64,000 nucleotides of DNA, from contig NC_085141.1 of the NCBI RefSeq assembly GCF_024139115.2, positions 178,882,994-178,946,993 on the forward strand, in the 5' to 3' direction. The notes below the pieces were generated by a model, which saw nothing but the letters and a program-made list of their open reading frames with translations, was not told where the DNA came from and did no database searches. The DNA is from Armigeres subalbatus. Its lineage: Eukaryota; Arthropoda; Insecta; Diptera; Culicidae. Shown piece after piece: positions 20,401-32,270 of this stretch. The first letter of the stretch is position 1; each line of letters starts with the position of its first letter. Made by a program: the position numbers and the translations under genes.

Positions 20401-21059
20401 TCTTCGCTTACTACCTATAATGTTTACAAATTAAAGCTTAACATGCTAGATGAATAGAGCAGAGTTTGCAACCTGAGCCACTGTATGGAAACAGTTTCAT
20501 TTTGAATCTTGCAGTTTCCACGATATTCAACCCTAGTGCTATTTCCATGCTGACTAACGATATTTAATCAAATAAAATTAAAAAGAAGTTTTGTGACGGA
20601 CTTACAATAAAATTTATCTTTTCGATTTGAGGTTAAACGCTTACTGTACTAACACATCTAGAAACATTTCTATACGGCGTATCAGTACAAAACAACACAA
20701 TTTCTTGGTCCAGATTCCAATTTGATGAATGTAATGTAACATAGCTTACTTTCACGAGAGTTTTTTGTTCTCAGAAAGCATACTATACAACATTTGAAGC
20801 GTGAAAAATATATTTTTCAACGCGTAATAAGAAAAGTTTTCTCCAACTTGTTCCGCTTTTTGTGCTATGCAAGTTTATAAGCCAAAGAAACCCTGAGTAA
20901 AACTTCATTTCCTGCAACTTTAGCTCGCTTAAGGGAAGCATTTGTTGGTTACGGGGGGTGTGGCAGCGTTAGTTGATCGGTGATATTCACACTATTCTTC
21001 TTCCTGATGGCAAAACTCCCCTTTTTCTTATGCTAGAAACGAATCCACTAACTGGGACA
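20400..21059. other. No recognised feature
   Basis: AT-rich sequence without a long open frame or obvious repeat partner in the window. Confidence 0.35.
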
Positions 21060-21247
21060 TTGTCCCATCCTAACTTGATGTTTATGAGGCACTTTTACAG
21101 TTATTAATACCTAGCACGATGGTACTTTATGTGCAGGGATGGCGAAAAAAATACAATCCGAGTTTTTACTAGACAAGAGGAGCGGAAGTCGAATTCGGAA
21201 ACCTTCAGCATGGTCAGCTCCTTACCGTTGGAACTAAGGAAGGCTCT
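21060..21247 (-). mobile_element. Degenerate Feilai-like SINE
   Basis: The order ACTGGGACATTGTCCC, GCACTTTTACAGTTATTAA, CTAGCACGATGGTACTTT, CAATCCGAG, CTAGACAAG, TCGAATTCGG, CAGCATGGTC and AACTAAGGAAGGCTC parallels the better copy at 2353-2640. It has many substitutions and small deletions, so this is an old copy. Confidence 0.7.
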
Positions 21248-24200
21248 AATCCACGACACCCGGTGCATCGAAACCAACGCCAAGCGGAAGACTAAGAAAA
21301 ACTACTCGTAGACTTCGATATCCACTGGCACACAGTCTGATACACAACAGCATGGTCTCAGTAAAAGCTGCAATGCTACGTCCTTGATGCTATCCAAACA
21401 CCATCATTGTGAAGGCTACAGCACCGTGGAAACTTTTCACCAGTATAACATGCAGCACTCTATATTTTATTCATGATATTTAACGAACGAATACAGCAAA
21501 TGCAATGATGCCGGTAGTGGTTTCTGGTGAAACTCTGACATGCGGTCGAAGAGTACGAACGGTTAAATTGAATGTCAAAAAAGAATTAAATCCTTCCACA
21601 ACGACGACGATGTGGCAGCAGTAGTTCAGCAAAAGTTGAAATGTGTTAGACGTCTCTGGCATGCTGCCGCCGCCTGCAACGATTTTGTAAGTGGCAAACT
21701 CGCACGACCCTGCCCAGTCCAAACGCCCTCTGACTCTGACGGTGTATTACACGCACCGAACTACGAGCTTAACAAGACCGCCCCAAGGCGGAAAACGATA
21801 CCCCTCCCTCGGTTCGTCGCATAGCTAAGCTGAAGAACAAAGCAAAAACCGGTCCAACTTTCTGTTCGTTATGTCATCGCTTTACAGCATAATAAGAAAC
21901 ATGGAAAGCGACTTTACATTGATCTTCGTCTTGAGACCCTCCAGCTCCTAATCCTTCATCGGAAAAGCGAACAACGAAACGACGGACATTCACAGACACA
22001 TCACCGCCAACATTCTTGTGCAAAAGTTCAGAACAAATGGCTTCAACATTAGAGAGGACATTTTGGTTCCGTTTCCAGCATATTGGGGCATTGATGTTTG
22101 TAGCTGCTGCAATGTCCCGATGAAAGTAAATACATAGTGTGTGGGTCTTCTGGTGTATGTGGGAAACACATATTTCCGAATGCTTTCATGCGTTATGGCA
22201 AAAGTTTTCCTTGTGATGCGACGACTAGTGCCACTTGTGTCGGATTAGGAAAGGGGTTTCCATTCCCGGGGAAAGGAAATAAGAGATTGTGGTTGAGATC
22301 ATTGTGAAACGTGACGGCAATGGGACATTGAGTTAAAGTATGGTAAACTAGGAAGAAGTTTATTGGGGAGGTTGCAGTACTTGTTTTGGTACATATTTTC
22401 TTGCAATTTATTTTTATTTTTGTTTAAATTGTTTTTTTTTTGTTGGCTGTTTTAATCGATATTTTTGGTGGAAGCAAACATTCAGAAAACCTAGTAAGCA
22501 AAGCATTTCTATTCCTAATATTTCATTTCAAGTTCAATTTTTCTAGTACCGAGATAGGTCGTATGCAGTGTATTCCAACAAACAGCATAGAATCCGTTTA
22601 CATATAGCTCAAAGCTCAATTAAGAGTCCCAAGCATAAGTGTTTGATTGTAATGTTTTTCAAACTTGAATATTTTTGCTCCACTTTATACCTCTAGACTA
22701 AATAAACTAGACTACCTAGGCTAAATCTTTTTCAACAAAGCAAATAAATGTGGACTGATGGGATATGGTTTTTGATTTTCTGTTAGCAGCTAAGACCTAA
22801 CGACCTACCTAAGACCTGACGGCAACTAAGAGAGCGGCAGTACGATTCAACGTATGTTTTACTAATTGATCAGAAAGTGGCTCAATTGCCGATTTCTATC
22901 GTATAAACAGCATTACGCGCCCGAAACAAGCTCAACTTCCGGTCTAGATAACTAATAGCCAGGCACTAATCCTGTCGGAGCAATTAGAGAAATTTTGAAT
23001 CCTCTAACGTTCTACTGCCGGTTGCACTATTGTCCAGCTCGAAAGGATTCCGATTCGGTGTCCGATGCGACAACGTTGCTGGTTGGAAACATTCCAACAA
23101 AAATCGGGATAAATCGAACCCAAGCTAATCGAATTGCAGAACCAGCCTACCGTGGACGGTGCTGCTGGTTGCACAAATTCAAAGCTAAATCCGAAGACCT
23201 TTTGGTCTAGCTTTAGCTATTCCGTGCCCGTATTCCGTGCCTATTCAAATGATTCGATTTTCTGGTCGGATACATTCCATTGACGATCCCCCTGTTCAAA
23301 GGTCCCGTTGGCTGGCCAGGCCGGGCTTGGTCTGGGGATCCCTTTTTTGCCTGGGCCATACACTGATTGGTTTGGAATGTTTGTGACGAAACGTGTGCAC
23401 AATAATGCAGTGTAGAAGCACCTCCTGGCTGCAACCGACCGACGACGACACGACGGTGTGGTGTGAAGTGTGGTGGATGTTGCACGGGGCGTTCGGTACC
23501 GGAAATGGGGAAATCGAACCATTTATTTGCAGAGAAAACATTATTCCTATTCGGTGAATATTCGTATCACCCGTTCTCCCGATTGGAGGGGTCCCGTTTT
23601 GTGACACAATGAATCATGGGGGATTATTTTCCCATACAGTAGTTATTTATGTGTGATTTATCCTCAGAAATATGTGCATGGCTAACGCGCGCGCCAGCCA
23701 GAAAATGGAGGCAGAATGTGGGCCACCCACGGATGTGGAATTTGATGGCCAAACGGATTCCGTGTGTACTTGCATGTAGATGGGAAGGTTTAGGGTTCGA
23801 TTGGAGAGAATTTAACTTTTGAAAGTAGAAGCACATTGGCTCATGAAGAAAGTAACTGATACTTCAGTAGGTTTGAACCATAAATTACTTCAGGAGGATG
23901 TGGATATAGGTTATTCAAATCAAACCACCTGAATCCTAAAACCATAGTCACAAAGGAAAAATGTGCCACTGTCTGGAATTATGCTAGAGTTGGAATTGTT
24001 AGGAGTAGTGAGGAAGATTAGTCGGGTTGTGGAGGCTTACATACAAAGGGATAATTACTCAACACAATTTTCCACCATGCTTTTCATCCGGCGATTCAAC
24101 TATGCGATGAACCCTGACTCTTTCGATGATGTGGGCTTGCCCATGATCCTTCGTGACGACCATCAATTATACCTAAAATGTTAATATTATTTTAAAGCAC

Positions 24201-24385
24201 TCCAAATAAGAAGATGAACCATTTGGCAGCACTTACATTCCCGTTTTTTACATTTATTACTCGGACCTATTTTAAGCGATTTTCTTGGTCTTTGGCGTAT
24301 GGCTAGTAAATGTAGGTTGCTGTACAAAAATCCAAGACTTTTTTTGAAATTCGGCAGAGTAGTTAACGTTATCTTAAGTTAGCCT
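21248..24385. other. Unassigned, mostly unique-looking
   Basis: No frame here shows a domain I can name. Short frames at 21612-21824 (+) and 23213-23607 (-) are overlapped by equally long frames on the same or other strand and lack family features. GC content rises around 23020-23500. It may be intronic sequence of Appl, which I cannot prove. Confidence 0.35.
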
Positions 24386-24475
24386 AGCGAGGGTGGGAAA
24401 CATTTTCGACACCTTGGGCATAGTATATCCATTATACTTGGCTCACAAGATACATAGTCATGTATTGGGAAGCAT
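24386..24475. repeat. Dispersed SINE-like tail, partner of 44035-44170
   Basis: GGGTGGGAAACATTTTCG...GAGCATAGTATATCCATTATACTT (with small changes) matches GGGTGGGAAACATTCTCGG...GAGCATAGTGTATCCATTG near 44091-44141. Confidence 0.6.
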
Positions 24476-26160
24476 AGATAATCTTTCAATTATTAACTGA
24501 GGAATTGTTAATTGAATACTGGCCAAGTTCCAGTTGGAATGTAGACCCAAAGAAAAAGAAGAAGAATTGACGTTGATAACGGGAATTTGGGAACTCTCCT
24601 AATAGTGGTCTCCCTCATTATGAAGCGAATGGAAAACAAGTCGTATTGAATATGTCTGCAACATTGATTCCGATGAATATTAGATTCCTCCAATTTCCTT
24701 TTGTAGGTCGAATGAGAAAAACAAAAGAACACCTCTTCTTAATATATTGCAAACATTATCCGTCATAATTTTACATAAATTATGCTTTTCGTTCAGTATA
24801 TACAAATAAAAATGCGAAAGGATCGTGGAGAACAAAAAAAAATCCAGTAAGCTGCATGAAATCATTTTTATAAGACCTTCATCTTTTTCGCTTCCCATTT
24901 CCGGTCGTTTATAAGTCACCATCTCCAACACAGTTTCACCCAGAGCCCACGTGGTGTGGTGCTCTCATGCCGGTTTGAATCCAGTAGCTGGGAAATCCAA
25001 TGAGATGGAGCGTCCTTATCCGTCATCTAAAAAGTAATACATAATACCTCCCAGCTCCGTCCTCACAATCGGTCTTGGTTGCCACGGCGCCCATCCATAA
25101 GCAAGCACTCAATCCGGTAGATGAGAACTTCCTTTAAGAGTCTACCATGTATGGTGACGGTGATTCACGTTGAACTATATCAAAAGCATGAAAGAAGATT
25201 ATAAAGCCACGATATAAAAACCGGAGAATTTTATTCCGTCTTAGTCGATTTGAACGTTCATATACACATATTATTCCAACATCTTCATATCCTACCTTGA
25301 GAGGGAACGAAGCAAACTGAAAGTCTGGCATGACTTTCGAAAAGGTCGGAAGACTCCGAAAGAGCAGTCCGTACTGATTACTTTTATTGGACAGTATCAT
25401 AAATAAAGTACAGTACATTTAAGCTGTCAATTAAATGTCAGTGAAAATGCAATTAAAGGAAACTTTTTTAGACAAACTGCCTTATGTTTGTAGCACTGGT
25501 TGCAGATGGGAAAATGGAGAAAAAAAATACGCTGACAGGGATGGAAATGGTAATCTAAATATTGATGAAACTTGTGTTCGGATTTCCTCGAAATCAATGT
25601 TGACCTTGACCGCTGATCAAAGATAAATAATTGATTACATTAGAAAAGATGACGTTTTAGCATTAGACATGAATTCAAACTCACAATTTAGTCTCGAACC
25701 CGTCTTCCTAAACGGTCGCCTTATTCTCGAACTGGTTTTGTTATATAAAGTTGTTTTACAATTTGATAGCAGGTACATAATTGGCATGATGGTACATATA
25801 AATATCTCAAGAAATATTTTTTTATCCATTTGCATGACTTGCTTGTGATTCAAGAGCAATCCTAGTACTGTAATCAATCATAAGGAGCGAATGTAAAATT
25901 GAAATATTGCTAATGACAACAACATTACCTTTTCGTGTACATGTCAGAACAAAATCAACAAACTGCAAAACAAAATAGGACAATGGTCGCCTGCCGCGCA
26001 TTTTAAAAAGTAACAGTTTTTGATGATGTTTATCTTTAAAAGTTTAAAAGTCATTGTTTCTCAATGTTTAGACGTAAACATAGCCGAATGTGAGTATCAT
26101 TTAAATTTTATTTCTAGAATAAACAATACGGTAATTTGAGACACATTTTATATATAAAAA
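24476..26160. other. No recognised gene; possible tRNA-like SINE head at about 24940-24990
   Basis: GAGCCCACGTGGTGTGGTGC followed by CCGGTTTGAATCCAG looks like A- and B-box-like words spaced as in a tRNA-derived SINE, but I see no second copy. The rest is AT-rich without coding signal. Confidence 0.3.
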
Positions 26161-26234
26161 TCACTTATTTGCCAAAAAATCATTTCGCTCCAAAACGCGT
26201 TTAAAATTAATTTGGGGAATGTTTAATATTCTTA

Positions 26235-27134
26235 TGAGTAATTCTCGCTGAAACCGGGCCACTATTTGCACGAGGTTCTTAAAAATGCTTAAATTTATAT
26301 TCTTTCGAAAGCTTTCGGCGAGTATATTAAGGATCCGAGTTAAATTCTTCAGAAAGATGAACCCCTCGTTAGTTATACACGAAATCATTTTAATGGACCC
26401 CTCGATTTTTGTCAATTCTTGACTCACCAAAACTGTCATAACTCCAACATTTCTCAACCGATCATAGAGATCAGCATATCGTTGGAAAGAGGAAGAGTGT
26501 ATCCTCAATTTGCAATAATAAAAATATAAGCAGCCATATTGAATTTGGCCGCCATCTTGGATTTATTTTTAAAAACTATTTTTCCGCCAGGTTCGCAACC
26601 GCCGATTTTGAATATTAATACAGCGATGGAAAGCTTAGCTTATATTGTGCATAACTTTTGATAGAAAAAATAACTTTTGATAGAAAAAACATACACCTGA
26701 GATTTTCGAACACAATGCACAATATAAGCTAAGCTTTCCATCGAAGTATTAATATTCAAAATTGGTGGTTGCGAACGTGGCGAAAAAATAGTTTTCAAAA
26801 AGAAATTCAAGATGGCAGCCAAATTCAGTACGATTTCTTATTTTTTTATTATTGCAAATTGAGGATACACTCTTCCTCTTTCCAACGATATGCTGATCTC
26901 TATGATCGGTTGATAAATGTTGGAGTTATGACAGTTTTGGTGAGTCAAGAATTGACAAAAATCGAGGGGTCCATTAAAATGATTTCGTGTATAACTAACG
27001 AGGGGTTCATCTTTCTGAAGAATTTAACTCGGATCCTTAATATACTCGCAAAAAGCTTTCGAAAGAATATAAATTTAAGCATTTTTAAGAACCTCGTGCA
27101 AATAGTGGCCCGGTTTCAGCGAGAATTACTCATA
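26235..27134. mobile_element. Large foldback element, arms of about 420 bp
   Basis: The left arm (26235 to about 26660) is the near-exact reverse complement of the right arm (about 26705 to 27134). The ends are TATGAGTAATTCTCGCTGAA and its complement. Because of this symmetry each arm contains the same open frame on opposite strands (near-identical 90-residue peptides at 26508-26161 and 26830-27140); these are mirror images, not two genes. The arms differ at a handful of positions. The centre (26660-26705) has a duplicated AACTTTTGATAGAAAAAA. Confidence 0.88.
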
Positions 27135-27139
27135 TATTG

Positions 27140-27345
27140 AAAATGCAACTTAGTGTGCGCTGCAGCCGCCGACATTTTTGTATTGCCGCGGCGCCATTTA
27201 GAATTTGTCTCGCCGGGCGGTGGTCTATAAATTTCCAAGCTGATTTAAAATTGAAAAAGTCCGCAGAATTTTTCGTGGAAATTCCGACGATTCAATGGAA
27301 TTTCCGTAGATTTTTCCGATTGATCCCTAGAACAAATGGCTGAAG
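27140..27345. repeat. Dispersed 200-bp leader, partner of 44485-44655
   Basis: GCCGCCGACATTTTTG, GTCCGCAGAATTTTTCGTGGAAATTCC and TTTCCGATTGATCCCTAGAAC occur in the same order near 44500-44650. A GGCCGAAA-rich array follows in both places. Confidence 0.7.
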
Positions 27346-28240
27346 CCCATATAGTCTAAAATTATTTTGCCGAAAATGTCATTTGGTCGAACAATTCCTT
27401 TGGCTGAAAACCAACAGTTGGCAGAGTTGATCTCGATTTGCCGAAAGGGTCATTTGACCGGAATGGGAAACATTCGGCTGATTTAGTCATTTTGCCATTT
27501 GGTCATTTGGCAGAAAATGCCGTTTGGCTGAAATGTTTGTTTTGCAGAGAGGACTCTTTCTACCAAACGACCATTTTTACCAAACGGCATTTTCGGCCAA
27601 ACGACCATTTCGGCCAAATGACATTTTCAGCCAAATTAACTGTTAGGGCAAACAACTTTTTCGGTCAAATCGAAAATTCAGCCGAATGAATCTTTCGGCT
27701 GATTGTCGCTTTTCGTCAAACCAATTTCGACCTAATACCGTTTCGGACAAACGTTTAATTCGGCCTAAAATGAAATTTTGCTAGATGACTTTTGGCCTAA
27801 CTTGTTATTCGAGTAAATTGATTTTCGTCAATGACTTTTGGCCAAACAACAGGTCTTTTAACTGATACGATAGACATAATGTCGAAAGGTGTTTGGCCGA
27901 ATATGTCATTTGGTCGAACAAACTACTAACATACGGCCTAAAATGTCGTTCGGCTGACGGGGCATTTGGCCGAAAATGTTATTTTGCCAAACGGGTGGAT
28001 ATTTTTGACCATATTACGCGTTCAGTAATCAACGTTTGGAAGTTGGACCAAATGACATTTTCGACCAAATTGTCCTTTCTGTCAAACAACCATTTGGGCC
28101 GAACGACATTTTCGACCTTATAATCTATTCGGCTAAACAACTATTTCAGCCAAACGACGTGTTAGGGAAGAGTGCTTTTTCAACCACATTACCATTTCGG
28201 CCGTATGTCGCTTGGCCAAATGAAATGTCTGGAAATAATA
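27345..28240. repeat. GGCCGAAA/CATTTGG degenerate array
   Basis: Short units built on TTTGGCCGAAAATGTCATTTGG, in both orientations, recur about every 20-40 bp. A second array lies at about 44815-45265. The array is low complexity and yields chance open frames such as 27438-27689 and 28036-28266. Confidence 0.8.
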
Positions 28241-28295
28241 AAAAGAATGAGGAGGAAAAGGAATAAGAACAAAAAAAACCTACAATGATTCAAAT

Positions 28296-28450
28296 CTCGC
28301 TTAACTTTTCAAAAGGACCTAAGTAACATTTTTTTCATGAATTAATTTGAATAGCGCAATCAACAGAACAACATGAAAGCAATTGATTGCAGTATTCAAA
28401 TTAATTCATGAAAAAAATGTTACTTAGGTCCTTTTGAAAAGTTAAGCGAG
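28296..28450. mobile_element. Small foldback/MITE with 57-bp perfect termini
   Basis: CTCGCTTAACTTTTCAAAAG... at 28296-28352 is the exact reverse complement of 28394-28450. The 41-nt centre has partial further pairing. No coding. Confidence 0.85.
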
Positions 28451-28564
28451 AAATGGATGATTCAACTCAGCCATGAGTTTTCAGGTTGGGTGCGTTTCAT
28501 CACACGATTGGTTTGAATCGTTCATAAGCTTTGAGATTTTGAGTTTGTTTCCCCAGTTTCTCCA

Positions 28565-28830
28565 TCTTCTTATATATAAAAATGAAATGGTCTGTGTTCG
28601 TATCCGCATAACTCGAAAACGGCTGGATGATTTTTTTTCATTTCTTCAGCAGAAACATTCGTTATAGTTTCCGACGGGTTTATATGATATTTCCTAATGC
28701 GAAAATTACGAGTAAAATTGAGCAAATCGTGAAAAGCTAAAATTGTGATTCCTATGCGAACTTTGCATGGGCAGTTCGGAACGCACATTCTCGCCTACTA
28801 TGCAGGACAACGTCTGCCGGGTCGACTAGT
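28565..28830 (+). mobile_element. Non-autonomous Helitron-like element (266 bp)
   Basis: It begins TCTTCTTATATATAAAAATG after an A and ends GTCGACTAGT before a T: TC at the 5' end, CTAGT at the 3' end and insertion between A and T are Helitron features. The internal segment (GCATGGGCAGTTCGGAACGC...CAACGTCTGCCGG) recurs degenerated at about 53266-53392. A clear 3' subterminal hairpin is not obvious, so confidence is moderate. Confidence 0.5.
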
Positions 28831-29080
28831 TACTGATAAAAATCATCCACCTTTTGATGTGATATGAAGCTTTCGTCTACCTTTTTAGTCACCTTCACTA
28901 AGATACCTTAGATTCACTGCCCGTTCGTGTTATACACAATGTCCATCAGCTGCGTAGATCCTTCCGCATGGTAACAACAGAGGATGTTGACAGCCTCAAC
29001 AATTGGTAATATTGCAGCGAATCTTGAAATTGCACCTACTTTCCAATAATGTTGAAAGCTCTGATGTTTCAGATGCGTCT

Positions 29081-29088
29081 GCAACCAT
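29081..29088. other. Target site duplication GCAACCAT, left copy
   Basis: Repeated at 29363-29370 on the other side of the SINE. Confidence 0.8.
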
Positions 29089-29362
29089 CTTTTTATTGGC
29101 ATTACAACCCCACACTGAGACAGGGCCGCCTCGCAGCTTAGTGTTCACATTAAGCACTTCCACAGTTATTAACTGCAAGATTTCTAAGCCAAGTTACCAT
29201 TTTTGCATTCGTATATCATGAGGCTTACAAGATGATACTTTTATGCCCAGGAAAGTCGAGACAATTTCCAATCCGAAAATTGCCTAGACCGGCACCGGGA
29301 ATCGAACACAGCCACCCTCAGCATGGTCTTGCTTTATAGCGTCTTACCGCACGGCTAAGGAG
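29089..29362 (-). mobile_element. Feilai-like SINE
   Basis: It reads CTCCTTAGCCGTGCGGTAAG at the 5' end (- strand), contains CGGTGCCGGTCTAGGCAATT, and ends CAATAAAAAG. An 8-bp duplication (GCAACCAT) flanks it, and it interrupts the Pao gag remnant. It lacks a few bases after the A-box-like region compared with the copy at 2353-2640. Confidence 0.85.
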
Positions 29363-30029
29363 GCAACCATGTTGTTCATGAAAACCGTAAAAAAAACTCA
29401 TAGCGGAGTGTCCATTTTGTGCCTCTTGAAACGAAACCAGGGCATTTTGTACTTTGACGGCAACGTTTCCTTCCACTAGCACCTGGAACAGCGTCATATT
29501 ATGGAGGTGGTCTGTTAGATCCGTTGCATCCAGATGGACAGCTGGTTCACCGTTGTTCTGAACTGCATAAAGGTTTCCAGACGATCTGCTTAAGGTGCCT
29601 GAGCATTCCTTAGGAGCTTCTCTGGTCTGCCGAGGACACGTCGCAAATCATTTCTTACGTTGGTGACAGATTCTGGTGGGCCCAATCGGTTACAAACGGT
29701 CACAAATGCGTCACCCCGAAGAACATCCTGGAGCCGTTTCAGATTAGGTAGATTCGAATAGCCGCAAGCTTTATTATTGTATTCTTAACATCTAATGAAC
29801 ATTGCACGGTAATGCGTTTGGCGAAATCCGCGAACTTTTTCCATTTGCACTTTATGGTGTTTTTTTTTGCATCACTGTTTTCGGCAATAAATTGTACAAA
29901 AATATGGCGCATCGAATGACGAAAAGTTCTAGTTCCAATTTTCGCCACAGGTGGCGCTGCAAAATGTAACATTTTCAATTAAGGATTGTTAAATAAGGGG
30001 TCTTCGGGGAAGTTGTGGTGTAATTTATT

Positions 30030-31490
30030 ACAACTTTCCTTCTTCCATTTATTTTACACAATGCAAATCGACTTAGAGCAAAACTTCCTTCTACAAAGTT
30101 GTGACGTTTTGACGTTTTGGGCTTATGCTTCAAAGATACCTATGCTCTATATGTATTTCCTTGAAAATAACGATAAAATTGTTTTCTTCTCGTTTATTTG
30201 CGTAAAACCTCTGGTAAAAGTTTTTTTTAAGTATAATAAAGCTAATCGTGAGGTGTTACCAAAGTTTTTAAAAGATTTATTACTGGATTTCTTAAAATTT
30301 GGTCAAAAAACACTGTTTAGAAAAATATGATTAACTTACCAATAGGCAGATATGGCGGCAGCTGAAACTTTGTTTTTCTTTCGAATTCTATAGTCAATAG
30401 ATTTAATCTCTCAAAAAATCAGAAATGTTGGGCAAGCCGTTTTGGAGATATGTACATCCGATTCTTTTTTTACACGGAATTTTTTATACGGATTTCTTTA
30501 CACGGTTTTTTGCACGGATTTCGAAATAAAACGGTTTTTTTGCACGAATTTTCAAAGAAGCACAAAGACCCGATCACTGTTTTTTACACATATGTTTTTG
30601 CACAGATTTTTTCACACGGCGCGCATTCCCCGTGTCGTATATACACCACACGAACATGGAGACGCATGGTTGCCCACCATGTTGTTTGTTTGACGAATCA
30701 ATGACTATTTCTTATAAATTTAATCTCCGGAACGGCACACCAGACATCTCCATTCTTTATATTATATTTTGAAGTTGTGAAATTATTACATGGCTTTAGA
30801 TTGAAAACCGGATCAATATTTCGAAAGTTAGACTATTTTTCAAAATAGTCAATTTCTAGATCACCCTATTCAAAATTGCTTACTCTAGTTGCGGAACAAA
30901 ACAATTCAAGTCTAATAATTTTCGAAAAGGGATGATTCTACTGAATATTGAAGAATTGGAAGATATCGTATAGCCGTTTCGGAATTTCTGTAATATGTTG
31001 ATTTTCAATGCATATTAATACCAAATTTGAAACAATCGCAGACAAAAAGCTCCACATATCTCCACTTCTTTTTCTTAGCGATATTAAAGATATACAAAGT
31101 TTAAACTATGTTCAGACAAAATATCAGCTGCCGCCATCTGCCTATTCGTAAGTTATTCATATTTTTCTAAACAGCGTTTGTTGATCAAATTTCAAGAAAT
31201 TTACTAATAAATCTTTTAAAAGCCAAAATGGTAACACCTCACTTTATTGTCAACTAGCTTTATTAACATTATCATGCCTTTAAAAAGAGCATGCCTTTAA
31301 AAACCATTACTAGAGGTTTTACGCGAAAAAACAAGAAGAAAACCATTTTATCGCAGTTTTCAAGGAAATAACATAAAGCGCCATCTGCAAAGGTTATAGA
31401 GCATAGGTGTCTTTGGAGCATAAGTCCAAAATGTCAAAACAAACAACTTTGTAGAAGGAAATTTTGCACTAAGTCGATTCTATTAGAAGA
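30030..31490. mobile_element. Large foldback element, arms of about 330-370 bp with 750-bp spacer
   Basis: Left arm about 30050-30372 (GTCATATTTTTC-like motif, CAGATATGGCGGCAGCTGA at its inner end) is the reverse complement of about 31125-31485 (AGCTGCCGCCATCTGCC at its inner end, AAGTCGATT at its outer end). The arms have diverged by several indels. The open frame at 29986-30330 lies wholly in the left arm. Confidence 0.8.
30460..30640. repeat. Degenerate ACACGGATTTTTT repeats in the foldback spacer
   Basis: TTTTTACACGG, TTTACACGG, TTTTTGCACGG, TTTTTGCACG, TTTTTACACA, TTTTTGCACAG and TTTTTCACACGG follow one another about every 15-40 bp. Confidence 0.7.
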
Positions 31491-32165
31491 TAGGTTATAG
31501 CTAGATAAGTTTTGCCTTATCCATTTAAAAATAAAAGTCATCGAAATCAAAGCTTAGAATTACTCCCGATAGTGTGCTGAAAACACTAAAACTCTAGAAC
31601 GTTTACAGAGAGTGCTAGAGGTTTTGTCCACTGTAAACAGCGGTCTGCCCCAGCGTGAGGCGCAACCATACATGTGCGAACAGCAGGCATGATGACAAGA
31701 AAATGATTTTTAACTTTTTAGTGGAATGTCTTCACTGCCCATGATCGCATATTTGTAACAATCGACAAAAGTAGGCATGGGAGAAATGGATGGATAATGT
31801 TTGTGTTACGCATAAGTATGGAAATCTCAATAAATTTCTAAAAATTGCCAAAAATTATATAAAAACTTTTTCCATTCGAATTCTTCGGTAGCAACATTGA
31901 CATTACTTGATATTTGAGTACGAATTTATTGCGTTAATTTTTGTTCGATACACAAGACATACAGGCGACAGAATTCTCCAGTGTTACAGTTATGCGGTCA
32001 TTTTGCTCAATGTTACAAAACAACTTGGTAGTTTTTTCAAGTTTTTCAGAACAAACCTCCTGATTTTATCTGACCTGCTTAAAGATCCAACAATTTTGGA
32101 ACGATTTATAAGATAAACTCAAAATCGAAAAAAATGCAAATGTTACAAATATGCGATCATGGGCA
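31491..32165. other. No recognised feature
   Basis: AT-rich DNA. The 69-codon frame at 31907-32116 has no recognisable feature. Confidence 0.35.
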
Positions 32166-32167
32166 GT

Positions 32168-32270
32168 TCACTTGTCATAAGACGAGTTTGTACAATCCCA
32201 TTTAGTTCCACCACTTAAGTGGAGGAATTACTTAAATGGGATTGTACAAGCTCGTCTTATGTCAAGAGCA
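32168..32270. repeat. Inverted repeat related to the Penelope-like terminal segment
   Basis: CTTGTCATAAGACGAGTTTG...CCACTT at 32171-32215 pairs with AAGTGGAGGAATTACTT...CTCGTCTTATGTCAAG at 32217-32268 with a few mismatches. The same words occur at 15741-15780 in the inverted Penelope-like segment. Confidence 0.75.

Larger units (their letters stand above)
28920..29760 (-). pseudogene. Pao/BEL-type gag remnant, split by a Feilai SINE
   Basis: On the - strand 29750-29590 reads NLKRLQDVLRGDAFVTVCNR followed by LGPPESVTNVRNDLRRVLGR and PEKLL, the Pao-family Gag core. A stop and a frameshift follow near 29590, and LTDHLHNMTLFQVLVEG then appears in the next frame (about 29520-29470). VADASETSEL continues past the SINE at about 29085-29055. 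Several lesions and a lost internal segment show this is an old fragment. It is unrelated in sequence detail to the complete BEL/Pao element at 4538-11534. Confidence 0.7.

Noticed and set aside
26161..27140. Two related genes of about 115 and 123 codons
   Set aside because: They are the same sequence read from the two arms of one inverted repeat.
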